DNA from: Fen-1245 sp963835535
Lineage (GTDB): Bacteria; Gemmatimonadota; Gemmatimonadetes; Gemmatimonadales; JACORV01
Reading direction: 5' to 3'
Assembly (NCBI GenBank): GCA_963835535.1
Contig: CAWIFL010000008.1
Location: 1-64,000, forward strand
Length of the DNA stretch: 64,000 nucleotides
Below the pieces are notes generated by a model. That model saw only the letters and a program-made list of their open reading frames with translations. It did no database searches and was not told the DNA's origin. The position numbers and the translations under genes were made by a program. Positions within the stretch are counted from its first letter, which is position 1; the number at the start of each line of letters is the position of its first letter. Shown piece after piece: positions 42,431-50,889 of the stretch.

Positions 42431-43017
42431 ATGACCACCCCGAAGTTCTTCAGGACGCAGGCTGCCTTCCGCACCTGGCTGGCAGCGCCACCACGTCACA
42501 GCGCGAGCTGCTCGTCGGCTTCCGCCACGTCGGCTCCGGCAAGCCGAGCATCACGTATCCCGAGGCGCGGGACGAGGCGCTCTGCTTCGGCTGGATCGAC
42601 GGGGTCCGGCGCAACCACGACGCGACGAGCTACACCGTCCGCTTCACGCCGCGCAAGGCGGAGAGCACCTGGAGCCGGGTCAACATCGGCCGAGTGAACG
42701 AGCTGAAGGCCGAGGGGCGGATGCAGCCCGCCGGCCTCCAGCGCGTTCGAGGCCCGCAATCCGAAGCAGGCGGAGCTCTACTCGTTCGAGAACCGCGCCG
42801 CGAGAGCTCGATTCCACGTTCGTCAAGGCGTTCAAGGCCGACCGGCGCGCCTGGACCTGGTTCTCCGCGCAGGCGCCGTGGTACCGCCGCACCGCGGCGT
42901 GGTGGGTGATGAGCGCGAAGAAGCGAAGAGACGCGCGCGCGGCGGTTGGCTCAGCTGATCGCCAGTGCCGCACGAGGTGAGCGCGCGGCGCCGTTCAACA
43001 TCTCGCGAAGGAAGTAG
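42431..43017 (+). pseudogene. YdeI/OmpD-associated family protein, about four frameshifts
   Basis: Conserved pieces of a YdeI-type protein appear in order in different frames: 'MTTPKFFRTQAAFRTWLA'; 'QRELLVGFRHVGSGKPSITY' with 'EALCFGWIDGVRR' and 'RFTPRKAESTWSRVNIGRV'; 'AFEARNPKQAELYSFENR'; 'LDSTFVKAFKADRRAWTWF'; 'EETRARRLAQLIASAARG' ending at TAG 43015. Breaks fall near 42480, 42735, 42800 and 42915; the last three are apparent +1 shifts. The family often uses 'CFGWIDG' as its core. Intact blocks at each break point to consensus errors or recent inactivation. Confidence 0.75.
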
Positions 43018-43044
43018 TTCGCAGGAGGGCAGTGCTCAGGACAG

Positions 43045-43112
43045 TTGCCAGACGGCAAGTGGCCAGTGGTTGCCAGTTGCCAGTCTTGCGGATGCGGACC
43101 AAACCTTGCCAG
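43045..43112. repeat. TTGCCAG short-repeat cluster
   Basis: Four direct copies of TTGCCAG start at 43045, 43070, 43077 (tandem with the previous copy) and 43106, with an interspersed inverted CGGCAAG/GGCCAG. It lies in the 104-bp gap between the YdeI-like gene and trmO. Confidence 0.55.
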
Positions 43113-43121
43113 TTCTTCGGC

Positions 43122-43592
43122 ATGACCAAGCGACGTGACACCACGTATTCCATGCGCCCGATCGGCACCGTCCATTCGCCGTTCACGGACCGCGCCGAGA
43201 TCCCGATGGGCCCCGGGGCGAAACACGATGCGGAAGGGACGCTCGAGGTGCGGTCCGACCTGGAGGCGGGCCTCACGGACATCGAAGGGTTCAGCCACCT
43301 CTACGTCATCTGGGTCTTTCACAAGGCCGACCGCTCGGAGCTGGTGGGCACTCCACCGACCGACGACCGCCCGCACGGCGTGTTCGCGACGCGCGCCCCC
43401 TACCGGCCGAATCCCATCGGCCTGACGGTCGTGCGCCTGCTCGGCCGCGAGGGCACCCGGCTGCGCGTGCGCGGTCTCGACATGCTGGACGGCACACCCA
43501 TCCTCGACATCAAGCCGTACCTGACGAGCGTGCCGGAGGCGCAGCTCAAGCGCGGCTGGCTGGCGGCGGCGGAGGCCAGAAGCGGCGTGTAG
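43122..43592 (+). CDS. trmO: tRNA (N6-threonylcarbamoyladenosine-37-N6)-methyltransferase, TrmO-like
   Basis: This protein is 156 aa. The TrmO/TsaA/UPF0066 pattern is clear: 'MRPIGTVHSPFTDRAEIP', 'IEGFSHLYVIWVFH', 'VFATRAPYRPNPIGLTVV', 'LDMLDGTPILDIKPYL'. It methylates t6A37 of tRNA-Thr with SAM in enterobacteria. The E. coli enzyme has an additional C-terminal domain that is absent here, as in many short homologues. ATG 43122 or 43152 could start; neither has a clear ribosome site. Its TAG directly adjoins the stop of the convergent gene (TAGCTA). Confidence 0.85.
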   Translation: MTKRRDTTYSMRPIGTVHSPFTDRAEIPMGPGAKHDAEGTLEVRSDLEAGLTDIEGFSHLYVIWVFHKADRSELVGTPPTDDRPHGVFATRAPYRPNPIGLTVVRLLGREGTRLRVRGLDMLDGTPILDIKPYLTSVPEAQLKRGWLAAAEARSGV

Positions 43593-44909
43593 CTATCTCC
43601 TGGCCACGTTGACGGCATCCAGGAGCAGCGGCGGCACGAGCTGGCTCCCGCCCAGCCACTTCGCCGCGCTCCCGATCATCCGGATGCGCTTCAAGAGCTC
43701 GTAGCTGTTGCCCGCGACCGCCGCGTCCTTCACGCGCCCCGTGATCTCGCCACCGTCCACGCGATAGGCGAGCGCGACCGGGTGGCTGAACGCGCCGCTG
43801 ATCACGTTCCCCTGCCCCACGCCGATCAGCTCGTCCACCACCAGGCCGTGCCCCATCGCCTTGAGGAGCGCGTCCTCGTTCGCCGTGCCGGGCTTGATCA
43901 CGAGGTTGGAGAAGCTGATCCCCGGCTTGCCGAAGGTCGAGCGGCGGGCGTGCCCCGTGGAGGCGGTGCCGGCGCGCGCCGCCGTCTCCAGATCGTAGAC
44001 GAACGCCCGCAGCGTCCCGCGCTCGATCAGCGGGAGCCGCGCCGAGGGCATCCCCTCGTCGTCCGCGGGGCGGCTGCCCACCCGGCTCGACAGGAGCGGA
44101 TCGTCGGTCATGTCGAACGCCGGGTCGAACAACGCCTCGCCCAGCTTGCCGCCCAGCGGCGAGATCCCCTGGAGCACCGTCTTGCCCGACAGCGCCTGAT
44201 GCAGCGGGAGGAGCACCGCGGCGCATCCATGCGGGGTGAACAGCACCGGCAGCTTCCCCTCGGGGGGCGCGACGATCTTCTGCCCGCGGTCGATGTGCCT
44301 GATCACGCTCGCCGCGACCCTGTCCAGCTCCGCCTCGCTCGGCACGCCGGCGCCCGTCACGTCGTCGTAGGCCATGAGGACGTCGTCGCCCTTGACCTGC
44401 GTGACCTCCGCGCCGACCGAGATCGCCGTCGCACGGCTCTTGAACGCCTGCCCGGCCGAGTTGCCGAAGCTCGTGGTCTCGACGTAGCGGTCCACCGAGG
44501 CCGTGACCTGCCACCCGGGGCGCTTGAGCTGGGCGACGACGCGCCGGCCCAGCTCCGCCAGGTGCTCGACGTCCATCCCCGCCGCGGTGTCGTCGAACAG
44601 CGAAACGTCGGGCAGGCGCGACGGGCCCGGGAACGCGAGCGCGCATTCCTCTCCCTGCTCCGCCGACGCCCCGGCCCGCCGCAGCAGGTCCTCCAGCGCC
44701 GCGTCGCCCGAGAGGTCGGTGGTGCCCGCGATCCCGACTTTGCCGCGGCTCACGCCGCGGAAGTTGAGGCCGGCCTCCTGGCGGAGCGCCGTCTCCTTGA
44801 GCCGGCCCGACTCGAACTTGAGGCTCACCTGGCTCTCGTCCCTCAAGAGCAGGTCGAACCCCTCGAAGCGGCGGCTCCGCCTGGCCAGCTCCAGCACGCG
44901 CTCGATCAT
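43593..44909 (-). CDS. TldD/PmbA (TldE-like) peptidase-family protein
   Basis: The 438-aa protein matches the TldE/PmbA half of the TldD-TldE protease: 'QVSLKFESGRLKETALR' near the start, 'ISFSNLVIKPGT', 'VVDELIGVGQGNVISGAFSHP', 'YRVDGGEITGRVKDAAVAGN'. No HExxxH metal motif is present, as expected for TldE. In E. coli the TldD-TldE pair degrades or matures peptides such as microcin B17 and CcdA. A TldD with the metal motif is encoded at 49.5-50.9 kb and is its likely partner. ATG 44909 excludes 24 N-terminal residues outside the family. Confidence 0.87.
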   Translation of the reverse strand: MIERVLELARRSRRFEGFDLLLRDESQVSLKFESGRLKETALRQEAGLNFRGVSRGKVGIAGTTDLSGDAALEDLLRRAGASAEQGEECALAFPGPSRLPDVSLFDDTAAGMDVEHLAELGRRVVAQLKRPGWQVTASVDRYVETTSFGNSAGQAFKSRATAISVGAEVTQVKGDDVLMAYDDVTGAGVPSEAELDRVAASVIRHIDRGQKIVAPPEGKLPVLFTPHGCAAVLLPLHQALSGKTVLQGISPLGGKLGEALFDPAFDMTDDPLLSSRVGSRPADDEGMPSARLPLIERGTLRAFVYDLETAARAGTASTGHARRSTFGKPGISFSNLVIKPGTANEDALLKAMGHGLVVDELIGVGQGNVISGAFSHPVALAYRVDGGEITGRVKDAAVAGNSYELLKRIRMIGSAAKWLGGSQLVPPLLLDAVNVARR

Positions 44910-44995
44910 CGGCGGGAAAAGGTAGCGCGCCGAGGGCAACTTCCAAACCCCGGCCCGCCGCAGTAGCTTGGCGGACCCCACTCACCGGCACGACG

Positions 44996-45568
44996 ATGGA
45001 CGACGGCAGGAAGCGCTGCGCCTGGATCGGCAACGACCTGATGCGCGAATATCACGACGTCGAATGGGGCACGCCGCTCCATGACGACCGCGCCCTCTTC
45101 GAGTTCCTGGTGCTGGAGGGGATGCAGGCCGGCCTCTCCTGGAGCGGGGTCCTGAACAAGCGGGAGAACTTCCGGCGCGCCTTCGACGGCTTCGATCCCG
45201 AGAAGGTCGCGCGGTACGACCGCCGGAAGATCGCGGCGCTGCTCGAGGACGCCGGGATCATCCGCAACCGGCAGAAGATCCAGGCCGCCGTGAAGAACGC
45301 GCAGGCGTTCCTCCGGGTGCTCGAGGAGTTCGGGAGCTTCGACGCCTACCAATGGCGGTTCGTGGGCGGGAAACCGCGCGTCAATCACCGGCGCACCCAC
45401 AGGGGCATGCCGCCGCGCACGCGCGAGTCGGACGTCTTCAGCGAGGACTTGAAGCGCCGCGGCTTCGGCTTCGTCGGCTCGACGATCGTCTACTCACACA
45501 TGCAGGCGACGGGGATGGTCAACGATCACCTCGTCACCTGCTTCCGCTGGGCCGAGGTGCAGCGCTAG
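44996..45568 (+). CDS. tag: DNA-3-methyladenine glycosylase I
   Basis: The 190-aa enzyme removes 3-methyladenine from alkylated DNA. Signature elements are 'RCAWIGNDLMREYHDVEWG' (C and H of the zinc snap), 'HDDRALFEFLVLEGMQAGLSW' across the HhH region, 'AGIIRNRQKIQAAVKNA', and 'YSHMQATGMVNDHLVTC', which supplies the remaining His and Cys ligands. Length is normal. Its TAG overlaps the stop of the convergent DUF169 gene within one CTAG. Confidence 0.93.
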   Translation: MDDGRKRCAWIGNDLMREYHDVEWGTPLHDDRALFEFLVLEGMQAGLSWSGVLNKRENFRRAFDGFDPEKVARYDRRKIAALLEDAGIIRNRQKIQAAVKNAQAFLRVLEEFGSFDAYQWRFVGGKPRVNHRRTHRGMPPRTRESDVFSEDLKRRGFGFVGSTIVYSHMQATGMVNDHLVTCFRWAEVQR

Positions 45569-46323
45569 GCCGCCGCCTGCTTGATCCTCCCGCGCACCTT
45601 CTTCCACGACCCGGTGATCAGGAAGCTCTCGTCCATGTTGGCGACCATCTGCTCCAGGCGCCTGAACGGCATCGCGAAGGTCAGCCTGCCCTGGCGCACC
45701 TGAGGCCGCGCCGAGACGTCGAACATCCCCAGCACGCAGCGCGGGGCCTCCGTGTGCGCTTCCTCCCAGACGTAGAGGACGATGGACGCGCAGCCCGAGC
45801 CCATCGGCGCGATCACGCCGTGCGGGTCCGAGCGATCGTAGTTCGCGAGGGCGAACAGGCCCGAGAGCACGTCCGGCGTCGCGAAGAAGATCACCCCGAA
45901 CGGCTCCTCGGCTTCGGCGAACTTGTCCCACCGCTTGATGACCATGTACTTGCCGGGCGCCTCGAACCCCGGGTGGTTCTCCGTGTGGGCCCTGGCGAGT
46001 TCCGGCGTCTTCTTGTACCGCTCGCCCTCGACCTCCCCCGGGATGCCGTACGACAGGAAGTACTCGAATGTGGGACTGAGCCGCTGGGAGAAGCCGGTGT
46101 GGCGCGCCCAGCCCGGGCACCCCGGGCTGTCCTTGTGGTAGACGAACGTGTGGCCCCGGCGAACGCGGTCGAACGCGGCGATGATGCAGTGCTCCTCGTC
46201 CCTGCTGTCCTTGGCGTCCTTCGCGCTCACCTCGTCCGTGTAGAAGTACGCCACCGGCAGCTCGGCGCCGGGGAAATACTTCTTCCACTTCCGCTGGAAC
46301 TCCTTCTGGAACTGGGCATTCAT
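45565..46323 (-). CDS. DUF169 family protein
   Basis: The 252-aa soluble protein has 'VAYFYTDE', 'EHCIIAAFDRVRRGHTFVYH', 'CPGWARHTGF', 'YFLSYGIPGE', 'PDVLSGLFALANYDR' and 'GSGCASIVLYVWEEA', which fit DUF169 proteins of unknown function. Four cysteines are conserved in the middle region and may bind a metal or cluster. ATG 46323 has GGAGG 7 bases upstream. Tail-to-tail with tag. Confidence 0.8.
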   Translation of the reverse strand: MNAQFQKEFQRKWKKYFPGAELPVAYFYTDEVSAKDAKDSRDEEHCIIAAFDRVRRGHTFVYHKDSPGCPGWARHTGFSQRLSPTFEYFLSYGIPGEVEGERYKKTPELARAHTENHPGFEAPGKYMVIKRWDKFAEAEEPFGVIFFATPDVLSGLFALANYDRSDPHGVIAPMGSGCASIVLYVWEEAHTEAPRCVLGMFDVSARPQVRQGRLTFAMPFRRLEQMVANMDESFLITGSWKKVRGRIKQAAA

Positions 46324-46598
46324 CTGGCGACCTCCGGGTTGAACTCCCCTCCGCCAACGTGTCGCTCGCAAGAAGCCGGCCAGTTCAACCTGCTGGAGAT
46401 CACGGACCGTTCTGCCTGGGATTCCCGTCGGCTGCTCTAGCAGGAGCGGCCGTCGCGCACCAACGTTTCGGTCGCATGCGCGTCTCGCCCCGGCGGGGCC
46501 GCGACGCCTGCCTCTCACCTTGGACCGCGAGCCCAGGCCGGCTCGCGGCTCCCGGTCACGGGACAGGGAACACCCCGGCCGCACCCCCGGAGGAAGCC

Positions 46599-47003
46599 AT
46601 GTCACCGAAAGCGATCCTCGCGGCAATGGCCTCGCTGCTTGCCCTGGCGGCCTGCGCCACCGGCCGCGGCGCCGCCTCCCGCACCGCCGCGGTGACGCCC
46701 GACGACCCGCCCGTGCGCGTGAACGTCACCAACAGCTACGCGATGCCGGCCGAGGTCTACGCGATCGCGTGCGGCACCCAACACCGATTGGGCCTCGCGT
46801 ATCCCGGACTCGTCAGCCACTACGTGCTCCCGCAGGCATTTCTGGGGTGCGGCGCCACGGTCGAGTTCGTTGCGCAGCCGACCGGAACGAATGACCACCT
46901 GGTGAGGGCCGGTGAGGAGATGCTCCAGCCCGGGGACGTGGTGGACTTTCAGATCACCATGCACCTGTTCGCCAGCTACACGGCGGTCAGGCCCGGGAGC
47001 TAG
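46599..47003 (+). CDS. Small lipoprotein of unknown function
   Basis: The 134-aa protein has a signal peptide with lipobox LAAC, then a beta-rich domain with two cysteines ('IACGTQHR' and 'LGCGATVEF') likely to form a disulfide, and 'VRVNVTNSY' at the domain start, like a beta-sandwich. GGAGG lies 7 bases before ATG. The stop shares CTAG with the convergent EamA gene. Confidence 0.7.
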   Translation: MSPKAILAAMASLLALAACATGRGAASRTAAVTPDDPPVRVNVTNSYAMPAEVYAIACGTQHRLGLAYPGLVSHYVLPQAFLGCGATVEFVAQPTGTNDHLVRAGEEMLQPGDVVDFQITMHLFASYTAVRPGS

Positions 47004-47932
47004 GCGGGCTCGGCGGCGTGGCCGGCCTGCGCCTCCTCGTGGTAGCCGGCCGCCACGCCGCCCACCACCATCAGCAGGCCCAGCCAGCCGATCGCCGTGA
47101 GGCGCTGGGAGAAGAGGGCGAGCGCGAGCAGCGTCCCCACCACCGGCTCGATCGTGGCCGCGACGGCGGTGGGCGCGGCCTCGATGCGGCGGGTGGCGGA
47201 GAAGAAGAAGACGTTGGCCAGGATCACCGTGCCGACGACCAGCGCCACGATGTAGAGCCAGCCGCCCGCCGTCGCCGGCGGCACGGGCGCACGGCCCGCC
47301 AGGGGGAGGATGATGCCGAGCAGGAGCGTGCCGCCCGCGATCTCGAGCAGCAGCACCTTCATCACGCCGTAGCGCGGGACGGCGAAGCGGGCGAGGAGCG
47401 TCGTGCCGGCGTAGCTCAGCGCCGCGAGCAGCCCGCCCGCGACGCCCAACGCCAGCCGCGGCGTCGTGACGCCGGCCAGGTTGGCGCCGTGGGAGCCGCC
47501 CTGCACCGCGAACACCGCCCCAACGCCGACCACGGCCGCGAGCAGGAGCCGGCGCGTGGTCAGCGCCTCGCCCAGGAGCGGCCGCGCCAGCAGGGCCACG
47601 AGGAACGGCGCGGTGTAGAGCAGCGCCGCCGCGCTCGCCACTCCCGCGCCCGCGATCGCGAACTGGTAGGCCACCTCGAACAGCGCGACCAGCGCACCGC
47701 CGCCGAGCCCGACCAGCAGCAGACCGCGCCGGTCCACCTTGAAGAGGTCGCGCCGGAAGACCAGCGCGTACGCCGCCACGGCGAGCGTGCCGAGGAGAAC
47801 GCGCCAGAAGCCGATGCCGGTGATCGCCTCCCCCTCCTTGTACAACGCCGTGGAGAGGGGGCCCGTCGTGCCCCAGAGGGCGCCGGCGCCCAGGGCGAAG
47901 GCGTAGCCCGCGACGCGACTCTGCTGCTTCAA
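47000..47932 (-). CDS. EamA/DMT-family transporter
   Basis: The 310-aa protein has ten transmembrane helices in two EamA repeats; 'GYAFALGAGALWGTTGPLST' starts the first and 'GVAGGLLAALSYAGTTLLAR' the second, and 'IEPVVGTLLALALFSQRLT' closes. Members export amino acids, purines or other metabolites. TTG 47932 overlaps the upstream permease stop as TTGA, making it the last gene of a five-gene unit. The substrate is unknown. Confidence 0.85.
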   Translation of the reverse strand: MKQQSRVAGYAFALGAGALWGTTGPLSTALYKEGEAITGIGFWRVLLGTLAVAAYALVFRRDLFKVDRRGLLLVGLGGGALVALFEVAYQFAIAGAGVASAAALLYTAPFLVALLARPLLGEALTTRRLLLAAVVGVGAVFAVQGGSHGANLAGVTTPRLALGVAGGLLAALSYAGTTLLARFAVPRYGVMKVLLLEIAGGTLLLGIILPLAGRAPVPPATAGGWLYIVALVVGTVILANVFFFSATRRIEAAPTAVAATIEPVVGTLLALALFSQRLTAIGWLGLLMVVGGVAAGYHEEAQAGHAAEPA

Positions 47933-48732
47933 CTCACCGTCTCGGCGCTGTAGCGCCCGACGAGACCGGTGCGGACGGCGTACCGGTGCACCCGCACGAA
48001 CAGCAGGCAGGCGAGGCCGACGTAGAGCGCCGCCAGCAGCGCTCCGGGGAGCAGCGACTGGACCGGCACGGGCCGCTTGAGCACGATGGCCCGCAGCCCC
48101 TCGAAGACGTAGGTAGGCGGCAGGGCGCGCGCCACGCCCCGCATCCACGGCGGGAGGGTGGTGAGCGGGTAGAAGACGCAGGCGAACGGCGAGATGATCG
48201 CGGGCAGCGGCCAGATGAACCACTCGGCGGCCGGCCCGAGCCTGAGCACGATCGAGATGCCAATGATCCCCAGCGCGATCCCGAACAGGAAGAGCACGCC
48301 CAGAAAAGGCCCCAGCAGCAGGCCGTACGTCAGGAAGTGCAGATGGAACGCCAGCGCGGCGACGAGGACCATGACGACGAGCCCCACCGCGGAGGTCGCG
48401 ATGCTCGACGTCACGAGGCCGCCGACGTACTCGGAGATCCGGATCGGCGTCGCAAAGACGTTGAGGAAGTTCCGCGCCCAGACGTCCTCGAAGAACGCCA
48501 TCGTCACGCCCTGCATCACGCGCGTCAGGAAGTCCCACAGCAGCACGGCGCCGAGCACGGCCGGGACGAAGTCGTAGAGCGTGCTCGGGAAGGAGTTGAG
48601 GAACCGCGTGATGAAGCCCCACAGCACCACGTCCACCACGACCCACGCGAACAACGGGACGATGCGCGACATGCTCCCGCGGATCAGGAACCACTGGCGC
48701 AGCGCGACGGCGGCGACACGGCGCCCCCTCAC
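47929..48732 (-). CDS. ABC-2 type transporter permease
   Basis: The 267-aa membrane protein has six predicted helices and the ABC-2 pattern 'ALRQWFLIRGS' at the N-terminus, a central 'NFLNVFATPIRISEYVGG' cytoplasmic coupling segment and 'PPTYVFEGLRAI' near the end. It pairs with the ATPase encoded directly upstream. GTG 48732 overlaps the ATPase stop (GTGA). Likely an exporter of drugs, lipids or peptides. Confidence 0.86.
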   Translation of the reverse strand: MRGRRVAAVALRQWFLIRGSMSRIVPLFAWVVVDVVLWGFITRFLNSFPSTLYDFVPAVLGAVLLWDFLTRVMQGVTMAFFEDVWARNFLNVFATPIRISEYVGGLVTSSIATSAVGLVVMVLVAALAFHLHFLTYGLLLGPFLGVLFLFGIALGIIGISIVLRLGPAAEWFIWPLPAIISPFACVFYPLTTLPPWMRGVARALPPTYVFEGLRAIVLKRPVPVQSLLPGALLAALYVGLACLLFVRVHRYAVRTGLVGRYSAETVS

Positions 48733-49484
48733 GGCAGGGCCCCCTCGAGGGTGAGCGGCTCGCGGGCCACGGTGATGAACAGCTCCTCGAGGTTGGCCTT
48801 GCCGTGCTCGCGCGGCAGCGCCCGCGGGTCGCCGGCCAGCAGGAGGCGCCCCCTCGAGAGGAACAGCACGCGGTCGCAGACCTCCGCGACCTCGTGCATG
48901 TTGTGCGAGGTCCACAGCACGCCGCCCGTGCCGCGCGCGGCCGCCTCCCGGATCCGCGCGCGGACCTCGCGCGCGCTGGACGGATCGAGGCTCGCCGTCG
49001 GCTCGTCGAGGAGCAGGAGCTGCGGGCGGTTGAGCATCGCCTTCGCCAGACTCACCCGCGTCTGTTCGCCGGAGGAGAGCACGCCGCAGCGGGTGCGGCG
49101 GAACCGCTCGAGATCGTACGTCGCCAGCAGCTCGCCGATCCGCTCCGTGAGGCCGGCCACGCCGTACAGCATCCCGAAGATCCGGAGGTTCTGCTCGACG
49201 GTGAGGTTGCCGGGGAGCGGCGCGTAGACGGCCGCGAAGTTGGTCCGCTCGATCGCCTCGGAACGGTGCGCCGCGAGGTCCACGCCGTCGATCCCGATCG
49301 TCCCCGCATCCGGCGCGAGCACGCCGAGCACCATATTGATGGTGGTGGTCTTGCCGGCGCCGTTGGGACCGAGCAGTCCGAGGATCTCGCCCTGACGCAC
49401 GTCGAAGGAAACGCCGTCCACGGCCACGGTCCGGCCGTAGGCCTTCCGCAGATCCCGGACGTCCAGGACGGCGGGTCGCACCAC
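48729..49484 (-). CDS. ABC transporter ATP-binding protein (ABC-2 exporter)
   Basis: The 251-aa ATPase has Walker A 'GPNGAGKTTT', Q-loop, signature 'LSSGEQTRVSLAKA', Walker B 'LLLLDEPTASLDP' and H-loop 'TSH'. It belongs to the DrrA/CcmA-like exporter group. It begins 7 bp after the TldD gene (GTG 49484) and overlaps the permease gene, so peptidase and exporter are produced from one unit. Confidence 0.92.
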   Translation of the reverse strand: MVRPAVLDVRDLRKAYGRTVAVDGVSFDVRQGEILGLLGPNGAGKTTTINMVLGVLAPDAGTIGIDGVDLAAHRSEAIERTNFAAVYAPLPGNLTVEQNLRIFGMLYGVAGLTERIGELLATYDLERFRRTRCGVLSSGEQTRVSLAKAMLNRPQLLLLDEPTASLDPSSAREVRARIREAAARGTGGVLWTSHNMHEVAEVCDRVLFLSRGRLLLAGDPRALPREHGKANLEELFITVAREPLTLEGALP

Positions 49485-49491
49485 CGGCGCG

Positions 49492-50889
49492 CTAGCCGCC
49501 GACTTCGCCCCCGACCAGCAGCTCGGCGAACCGCACGTGCGGCGCGCCCTCGGTCACCGGCAGCGGCGACTGGCCCCCCTTCCCGCACCCGCCCCCGACC
49601 TGGTTCCAGCGGAAATCGCCCGCCAGGCGATCGATGCTCTGCAGCGACTTGAAGAGGTTCCCCGCCAGGACGATGCCCTTCACCATCTCGGCCACCCGGC
49701 CGTCGCGGATCATGTACCCGTACGCGGCCGAGAAGCTGAAGTTCTCGAGGAAGGTCTGGCCGCCCATCATCTCGAGCGCGTACACGCCGAGCTTGACGCC
49801 CGCGATCAGGTCCTCGAAGGTCCCGCTGCCGCCCTCGATGTAGGTGTTCGTCATCCGGACGATGGGGGGATGGCGGAAGGAGATCGCCCGCGCGTTGCCG
49901 GTGGGCTGCTCCCCCATCGCGGCGGCGGTCTCGCGCGAGTGCAGGCGCCCCACCAGGATCCCGTTCCGGATCAGCTCGTTGCGCCGGGTGGGCGTGCCCT
50001 CGTCGTCGTACGGCAGGGTGCCGCGGAGCCCCGCCGCGCTCCCGTCGTCGCCGATGTTCACGATGTCGCTGCCGAAGCGGCGGCCCAGCGTCATCATCTC
50101 CCGCGCCTGCGGGTTCTCGTAGACGAAGTCCGCCTCGGACAGGTGGCCGAACGCCTCGTGCACGAACACGCCCGCCAGCCGCGGATCGAGGACGACCGGG
50201 TAGGTCCCGCCGCGGACCGAGGGCGCGGCCAGCAGCTCCACGGCCTTGGAAGCGACGCCCGCGAACATCGGCTCCAGGCCCTGCACGCTCCGCCAGCCCT
50301 TCCGGTACGCGACGGAGTCGAGATAGCGCTCGATCGTGGCGCCGTCGCGGGCCGTGGCGAGGGCGGAGACGCCGATCTCCGGCCGCACCTCGTGCAGCCA
50401 CGTCCCCTCGCTGTTCGCGAAGTACCAGTCGGTGCGCGCGTCGTAGTAGCCGGACTGGGTGTCGGCGATCTTCGCCGAGGCGGCGAGCAGCACGGCGTTC
50501 AGCTGCTCGAGGAACTTCCGCTTGTCGGCCAGCGGCACGTCGCGGGGGTCGCCGTCGATCGCCGGAACGACCTCGTCCACGCGCGGCGGGACCTCGGCCA
50601 GGCGGAGCGGCTCGTCCAGGACGACCGCCCGCGACATCTCCTCGGCCGCGGCGACCATCTGCGGCAGGTCGTCCAGGGTGGTGAACGACGCGACGCCCCA
50701 GCCGCGCCCCCTCACGAGCACCCGGACGCACCCGCCGGCATCCGCGCTCTCGGCCGCGACCTCGAGCCGCTTGCCGCGGAACGACACGCGGCTGGCCCAG
50801 GAGCGCTCGAAGCGCACCTCGGCATACTCCGCGCGGGAGCGCTTGAGGGCCTCGGCGAGCCGGTCGCGCATCCCGTCGGCGCGACTCAC
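49492..50889 (-). CDS. tldD: TldD-family metalloprotease
   Basis: The 465-aa protein has the catalytic H244-E-A-F-G-H249 followed by 'LSEAD', and downstream 'GTLPYDDEGTPTRRNELI', 'NARAISFRHPPIVRMTNTYI', 'GTFEDLIAGVKLGVYA' and the C-terminal 'GGGCGKGGQSPLPVTEGAP' stretch. These define TldD, the metal-bearing half of TldD-TldE. GTG 50889 overlaps the PRTase stop (GTGA). It is followed at once by an ABC exporter, so the enzyme may process a peptide that is exported; the PmbA-like partner lies 4.6 kb away. Confidence 0.9.
   Translation of the reverse strand: MSRADGMRDRLAEALKRSRAEYAEVRFERSWASRVSFRGKRLEVAAESADAGGCVRVLVRGRGWGVASFTTLDDLPQMVAAAEEMSRAVVLDEPLRLAEVPPRVDEVVPAIDGDPRDVPLADKRKFLEQLNAVLLAASAKIADTQSGYYDARTDWYFANSEGTWLHEVRPEIGVSALATARDGATIERYLDSVAYRKGWRSVQGLEPMFAGVASKAVELLAAPSVRGGTYPVVLDPRLAGVFVHEAFGHLSEADFVYENPQAREMMTLGRRFGSDIVNIGDDGSAAGLRGTLPYDDEGTPTRRNELIRNGILVGRLHSRETAAAMGEQPTGNARAISFRHPPIVRMTNTYIEGGSGTFEDLIAGVKLGVYALEMMGGQTFLENFSFSAAYGYMIRDGRVAEMVKGIVLAGNLFKSLQSIDRLAGDFRWNQVGGGCGKGGQSPLPVTEGAPHVRFAELLVGGEVGG

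Noticed and set aside
43045..43112. CRISPR array
   Set aside because: Repeat units are 7 bp with irregular 0-22 bp spacing, and no cas genes are present.
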